A stretch of 64,000 nt of DNA, from NCBI RefSeq assembly GCF_932526225.1, contig NC_064048.1:10348188-10412187 (forward strand). Reading direction: 5' to 3'. Under the pieces are notes generated by a model. That model worked only from the letters and a program-made list of their open reading frames with translations, searched no databases and was not told the DNA's origin. This DNA comes from Nematostella vectensis. Lineage: Eukaryota > Cnidaria > Anthozoa > Actiniaria > Edwardsiidae. Position numbers and translations under genes: made by a program. Within the stretch, counting starts at the first letter, position 1, and each line of letters opens with the position of its first letter. Shown piece by piece: positions 58,449-64,000 of this stretch.

Positions 58449-61400
58449 ATGAAGCTCTACTTGTTTGCGGTGATAGTTTTGGTCGGCCATTTTACTGTAA
58501 ATATTTCTACCTTTCATTACTTGGCCAGTTTTGCGTCTTGGTTTTGCTAGTGGAAGCTATGCTCAAAACTAGTTATTTGAGTATAAATTTAAAAATTCTT
58601 ACCTTTTATTGTAGGTCTCTGCTGTAAAGGCCGATGAAGGTAGGTCTTATTTAATTTGTGATATTTCAAAGCAGGCTATTTTTGCATCCGCCTTAGTAGA
58701 CATGTTGCTACTCTAGAGCTACAAAGGATTAATCAAAGCTGGTATTATTTGGGTGACCTTCAAACCCGCTCGGCCAATCTCTTGAAGGCTTGGTCTAAGG
58801 ACTCTTCAAGATTAGTCAGATAAAAATTTGACCAAGCGATCAAGTTTCTCTTGATCAAGAGAAACTTGGTCTTGCAACGATCAAGAAACGGCCGAATAAA
58901 TATTTATATCTAGAAATATAGATAGAAATATTTATTCGGCCGTTTCTTCATCGTTGCAAGACCATGTAGCCACAAAAATATAGGTTACATTAATGCTTCA
59001 CGGGCCACGCTTTACGAGTCACACTTAGCACTTCATGTGTAACGCTTAACACTTCACAGGTAACGCTTCACGGGTCACGCTTCAAGGGTAACGCTTCAAC
59101 AGTCACGCTTCGAGGGTCACGCTTTACACTTCACGGGTCACACTTTAAAGGGTCACAAAGGGGCACATAAAAAGCAGATTTAGCCAACTTTATAACCAAT
59201 ACATCGTAATTTGTTGCATTTTTGTAATCTTTTGACTTTAAGGTTCTTGGAAAAAAATAAACACTATTCCTGTGTGTTTTGGGGCAAAGAATAACAATTA
59301 TGGAAAGTTTCAGCCCACCCGCCATGGCTTCCTGGCTGCCGTGAAGCTTGTTCACAGAACGGGCTACGTCGCAAATGACCCTGATCAAAGATATCGTAGC
59401 TATTGGGGCTCCAACAGAGAACCATACGATCTGGACAATCTTGTGACAAATACCAGGAATGAAGTCATCTTCCCTCTAACCGGAGTGCGGTACGTTCTGG
59501 GGGGGGGGGGGGGGGGATAGAGGGGGGTATGACATTCGAAGGCTAACAACTTCTAACAACTTTACATAGGCCAGGTTCATTAACGAGTAATTGAGCTTTG
59601 TCGGGTTCGCTACAAATGGACACCTGGAATATACACGGACATAAAAATAATTAGGAGCTGGGAAATAAGTTGAAGCCAATAGATATAAATAAAATAATAA
59701 AACAACATGACATATTTGGAGTTTTTGAGACACGCTCAGGGATGGATCCAGGCCTAACGTTGGCTGATTCCAAATGGTCACGGACCAATCAAGGGGGGGG
59801 GGGGGATTGGGGCATGCCCAACAGGAAATTTATAAAATTACGTGTTTGAAACATGCAATCTGCAGAATTTTTAAGAATGCATTTGGCATTTTAGGGATTT
59901 AAACAGTCAGTTAATAAATTCAAAGTTTCACCGTGCTGTATAAAACCTATGGTCATTTAAAACTGAGTGACTTCATTCATCGATTAGTCAGTTAATAAAT
60001 ACACTTTCCTACCTAATTCAACCAAATTTGTGTTCTTGAAAGTGTGGCAAAGCAAGTACCAGTTATTCTCTTCGAATACGGGAATTCATATATTAGCTAA
60101 GTTAGCAAATTAACTTACTAGTACTAGTAAATGAAATTGGGGGCGAGAAAGTTTAGTGGTATTATTTTGAAATTTTATAGAATTTTAAAATTTTATAGAA
60201 AAAAACATACTAGTAAACAAAATTTCGGGGCGAGAAAGCAATCTGACAACTCGCCCCGACATTTGGTTTACTAGTATAATAATAACTATACTATTAAATG
60301 AAATTACGGGGCGTAAAGCAAAAACGACAACTCGCCCCGAGATTTGGTTTACTAGTACCAAGAAATACGGGGCGTAAAGCAATAACATAGTCTACTGTAC
60401 GTGTAGGGCTAGAAATAACAGCGAAACAACCCAGGAAGCAGGTCTAATAGTTTTTAAATAACAGACAACAGTAGATATTTATTTTTATTTAACGTTCTAA
60501 AATTCAAATCTACAAAAAAAAAAAACACATTTTTCTGGGATTTTGAGTGATTCACTGGAATCAGTTGAATCAGTCTGGATCCACCCCTGTCGCTATCCAA
60601 GAGTCTGGTCTAGCAGTCATGAAAACAAGACCAAAAACGGGGGAAATATTCAGAAGGGATCGCAATCTATATACACAATAAAGTAAAAGAAGGAGTTTTG
60701 TGATTTGGTGTAAGCTTAATTAAAATAAAATTTTTCGGTGTACAGAAAAGGATATCTACCTGGGCACAGTCTATTTCAGTCCTTGTACGTTTGAACAGGC
60801 TAACAACGAAGATTACATCTCTGACCTAGAGGTGGAAATTATGAAATTCTCGGCCAAGGATAACCTGATCCTACAAGGTGATTTAAATGCAAGGACAGGA
60901 GAAATGACTGGGCAAATTCTTTTTGACGATCATAGATTTTTAAATGTGGACTTTCAAAGCACACTAGCATACACACATTGGCATCAGTCGGGCCAAGACG
61001 AAGAAGGAAAACCTTCCTGAAGAAGGAATCCATAAAGTCCGAAACGTTAGCAAAATCTCGATTCTGTTTTTGTCCCTCATTTTATTAATAAACCAATTCT
61101 GCTTTACGGCAGTGAAATATGGGGCGCAGATAACCTGATAGCCTGATCCTACAAGGTGATTTAAATGCAAGGACAGGAGAAATGACTGGGCAAATTCTTT
61201 TTGACGATCATAGATTTTTAAATGTGGACTTTTAAAGCACACTAGCATACACACATTGGCATCAGTCCGGCCAAGACGAAGAAGGAAAACCTTCCTGAAG
61301 AAGGAATCCATAAAGTCCGAAACGTTAGCAAAATCTCGATTCTCATTTTATTAATAAACCAATTCTGCTTTACGGCAGTGAAATATGGGGCGCAGATAAC

Positions 61401-62798
61401 AAAAATGATGCGAGTGCAGACCCACTAGAGCGTGTTCATCTCAAGTTTTGCAAAATGCTGCTCGGAACCAGTAAGACCTCGATCAATATATGCCGAGGTT
61501 AACTACGTAGATATCCTATCCAAAATGACTCAACGTACAGAAGTATAAAATACTGGACACGTTTATTGACATAGGATAACCAGGCGCTTTCAAAAACAGT
61601 TTATATAGTTTGTGAATAATATTAAATCTTTATATTGGGTTATGAAGAAAAAGAAAAAAAATTCAGCGTTGGATTTGGGTATGTCTAGGTATCACAAAAT
61701 GAACTAATTAATACAGAAAGTTTTTTAAACAATATTTACTTAAGATTAAAAGACATAACATATCAGAATTTGCTCAGTGATCTTTAATGACAACAGGAAA
61801 AATAGTAACGAACCCAATAAACTGAGAACTTTTAGACTTTAAGAATAAGTATGAGCTAGAAACTACCTGGTAGCTATCCCGTCTATAGAGCACTAACCAT
61901 AATTTGCAAATTGAGGAAAAGGAGGCACACCAGACCCTGAACAAAGGCTGAAAAAAGAATTTGCCTGACATGTAAAAAAGATATAGAAGATGAGTTCGAT
62001 TACTTAGTCAAATGTGAAACTTACAAATCGATACAAAGACTTGAGAAAAAAAAAACTCCTCCAAAATATACAATCTACTTCACAAATTCGATTTTTTAAT
62101 CTAATCATAAATCCTAGAGAGCTAATATAGCAGGAATGGCTGCAAAACTGGTATACGAATGATTGGGAGAAAAGGACTAATAATATTAAAACGTTGTCTC
62201 TAGATAATGGGAGAGGGGGGCTAATAGAGAGACAAATAGAGATGGGAGACTTCAAAAAAAAAACATTCGACAGAAAGCTCTTAGAATTTCTGATAGCCTA
62301 TATATAATAACTTGAAAAATGAATGTGTTCTTTGGGGTAGTTATCTTTTTTTATTAACCCGTGTTGAGGTGGTTGTCGTTATTGTTGTCGGGGAAACCCA
62401 TTAAGTGAACGGGCGCCTTCTTGGGTTTTTAAAGTTTTCTCACCCAAGGACCGCACGCTTCAAAAATTCCAAGATAGAGATATCTCCGAACAAACAAAGT
62501 TTTCCCGATAAAAAGTCCAAGAACCGCGTGGACTGGGTATAGCAGGCTATAACTTGAAGCATTTACGTTGATCTGTTGTCACAGGTACATGGATGTTAGC
62601 GACCCTGCTCGGTGGTACAATATGGACGCCTTCAACGCCCTATCAAACGAGCTCGTTCTACAACACGGGTTTGGCCAGGGGTACTACGTCGGGCCCGAGT
62701 CAATGCTGCGAGTGTGGTATGGGGAGGATCTGTACAAATACGGAGAGTCGAATAACGTCGGCACAGAATGCGTTGATGTCTATGGATACTTCATCTGA
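58449..62798 (+). CDS. Secreted protein, tandem family copy 4 (function unknown)
   Basis: Exons 58449-58496, 58615-58639, 59243-59489, 62585-62798; 177 residues, same phases and microexon as the other copies. Signal peptide MKLYLFAVIVLVGHFT. Distinct positions: QRY at 73-75, EPYD at 84-87, N at 90, DVSDPA at 110-115, N at 118, GQ at 137-138. The NYT sequon at 158-160 is lost (KYG), while C36 and C169 remain. Intron 3 is 3.1 kb through a LINE remnant and a hAT-like insertion. Promoter with TATA at about 58351 and two AGGTCA sites as in copy 1. Confidence 0.82.
59590..62310 (+). mobile_element. Decayed LINE in intron 3 of copy 4, interrupted
   Basis: Same insertion as in unit 3: endonuclease start (TWNIHGHK) at about 59620, MKFSAKDNLILQGDLNARTG at about 60841-60900, and C-terminal part (ILLYGSEIWGADN, LERVHLKFCKMLLGT) at about 61360-61470. 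A ~280-bp segment (from about 60865) is tandemly duplicated (from about 61145). Broken frames throughout. Confidence 0.8.
59737..60589. mobile_element. hAT-like non-autonomous element, 853 bp
   Basis: Ends CAGGGATGGATCCAGGC and GTCTGGATCCACCCCTG; it interrupts the LINE remnant, and the LINE sequence in unit 3 is continuous there (about 51893). CGCT is shared by both flanks. The interior has inverted modules (TACTAGTAAAC ... GTTTACTAGTA at 60208-60276, then a partial second one) and no transposase. Confidence 0.85.
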
Positions 62799-64000
62799 TT
62801 ACCGGATCACCAAGCTACCATAAAAACTGATGATTTATAAATGTGTCAATCATTCACTCATTTTAAAAACTGTCGTTTTCTTGCTTGCTCGGGCTATTTT
62901 CCTTATCAGGACATAGTATATTTGGGATTCCACTTCAATCATTTCTTCGCTTTTTGTTGCACTAGAACAGTGTTCTAATTTTGTTCGTTAACAAATTTTT
63001 TTTGGCAGCCATTTTGAAACTAGGCCCAGACCCTAAGGATTAGAATATCACAGGTTTCCCCCGAAACGCCCAGACTCTTTTTAGGCTTTTGTGACTGCAG
63101 ATTTTTTATTTTCTGAGAACAAATTTGAGGCTTTAGGGATGGGTAGGGCCATTCATCCCACAGGTAGCCCAGGCAATGCATCTGTTAACCGATGAGAAAT
63201 AACAATGTTTGTATGAGCAGATGAGAGTGATTTCTAAGCCCGCTATTTGCCGTGTGTTTTATTGTGAATATCAATAAATTAAATACAAACTTCCAATATC
63301 TTCTTGTGTTTTTTAATGTCTAGAGTTTTATTACGGTTTTTTTCTTGAAAAACATATCAGCACCCTTCCCAAAAAGCACACTTTACCATGTAAGGAGATT
63401 CAAAATTACAACTCATAACTTGTTTATTCGGTTTACAACTCCCTGGGCAAGTAACAAACGCCGGGGCGTTTCTAGAGACAAACAGGGGTGGAGTCCGGAG
63501 TAGTAATTCACTGACAAGCTCACAGCGACATTCTTAGCTCTTGCAATAGGTCACTACATCCATCTCGAAACTTTTTCTAACCGTCTTCTCAAATAACAAA
63601 GAAGGGGTCAACCGAGTCGAACTCATTTCGTCACATGAGAAGGGTGGGGTCCGGACCCCCCCTCCCCCCCATGGGCACGCGCCTGAAACGAATTTTTAAC
63701 TTCAAATTGAGAAATGGTTGATACTTTACTTTGCAATTACTTTTATTTAAATGAAACATTTTTTCAAGAAAAAAAGCAGTGTGTGCCCCGACAAAACGAA
63801 TTACAACTTTCCTGAAATTCATACATAAATATGTAAAAACTTGTCCTGGAAGATAATTTTAAGAAAAATTGCACCTTAACTTTGAATGTCGTCCTTGTTT
63901 GGTTTCCATCAAAAGTGTTAAGCGGAGCACTAACAGCTAACATTAGTTGGCGGCTCCTCGATGCCGACGTCGTTGCGCTTATTTTAGCGGCGGTTGATGC
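62799..64000. repeat. 3' tail of unit 4
   Basis: Copy of 53994-55550, lacking the 54914-55195 MITE. No gene. The window ends inside it. Confidence 0.75.

Larger units (their letters stand above)
56401..64000 (+). repeat. Tandem unit 4, running to the window edge
   Basis: Begins with the 93-bp array, ends inside the same 3' tail as unit 3. It lacks the ~1.1 kb leader seen in units 1-3. Confidence 0.7.

Overview
The window is animal nuclear DNA: multi-exon genes with GT-AG introns, a rhodopsin-type GPCR, a KCTD-type BTB protein, AATAAA poly(A) signals, non-LTR retrotransposons and many small inverted-repeat elements. The gene types, the small introns and the MITE families fit a sea anemone, most likely Nematostella vectensis. 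That name is recognition, not a database result.

Left part (1-21500). The last two exons of a low-complexity, probably nuclear protein run from 735 to 2744 (+), separated by an intron full of tandem repeats. An intronless class A GPCR lies at 6404-7528 (-). The rest is largely non-coding and holds minisatellites (1620-2115, 2940-3665, 5517-5745, 13355-13480) and fold-back or MITE-like elements (6197-6378, 12376-12464, 12710-13849, 14199-14423, 16648-16860).

Middle (21500-25600). A 4.1 kb element has matching ends (CATATCAAAC) and sits inside a GTT/GCT-rich microsatellite. It carries two convergent genes: a ten-exon gene whose product I place among transposase-like cnidarian proteins (22026-24400, +) and a chromodomain protein (24837-25484, -). 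Short derivatives of the same element, still carrying a relic of the chromodomain gene start, lie at 28364-28646, 54914-55195 and, degraded, in each tandem unit on the right. A paralogous empty site at 63684/63685 shows that insertion occurred without a target-site duplication. A 43-44 bp tandem array (27430-28010), an intronless KCTD6/21-like gene (29045-29752, +) and a 2 kb element with long inverted ends (30649-32697) follow.

Right part (35.2-64 kb). This is a head-to-tail array of four intact paralogous genes plus one orphan first exon, all on the + strand. Each encodes a 177-residue secreted protein of unrecognised function from four exons of 48, 25, 247 and 214 bp. Every intact copy is preceded by an array of a 93-bp minisatellite (5, 9, 13 and 15 copies from left to right). 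The repeat appears to be an amplified, diverged copy of the gene's own promoter-proximal segment, and most units hold AGGTCA half-sites in direct repeat and an AATAAA. Units 1 and 2 are nearly identical. Units 3 and 4 share a LINE remnant in intron 3, a large palindrome and a common 3' tail. A 5'-truncated LINE with a 5-bp duplication is present only in unit 2, and a hAT-like insertion only in unit 4. The tail of unit 4 continues to the window end, so the array may extend further.
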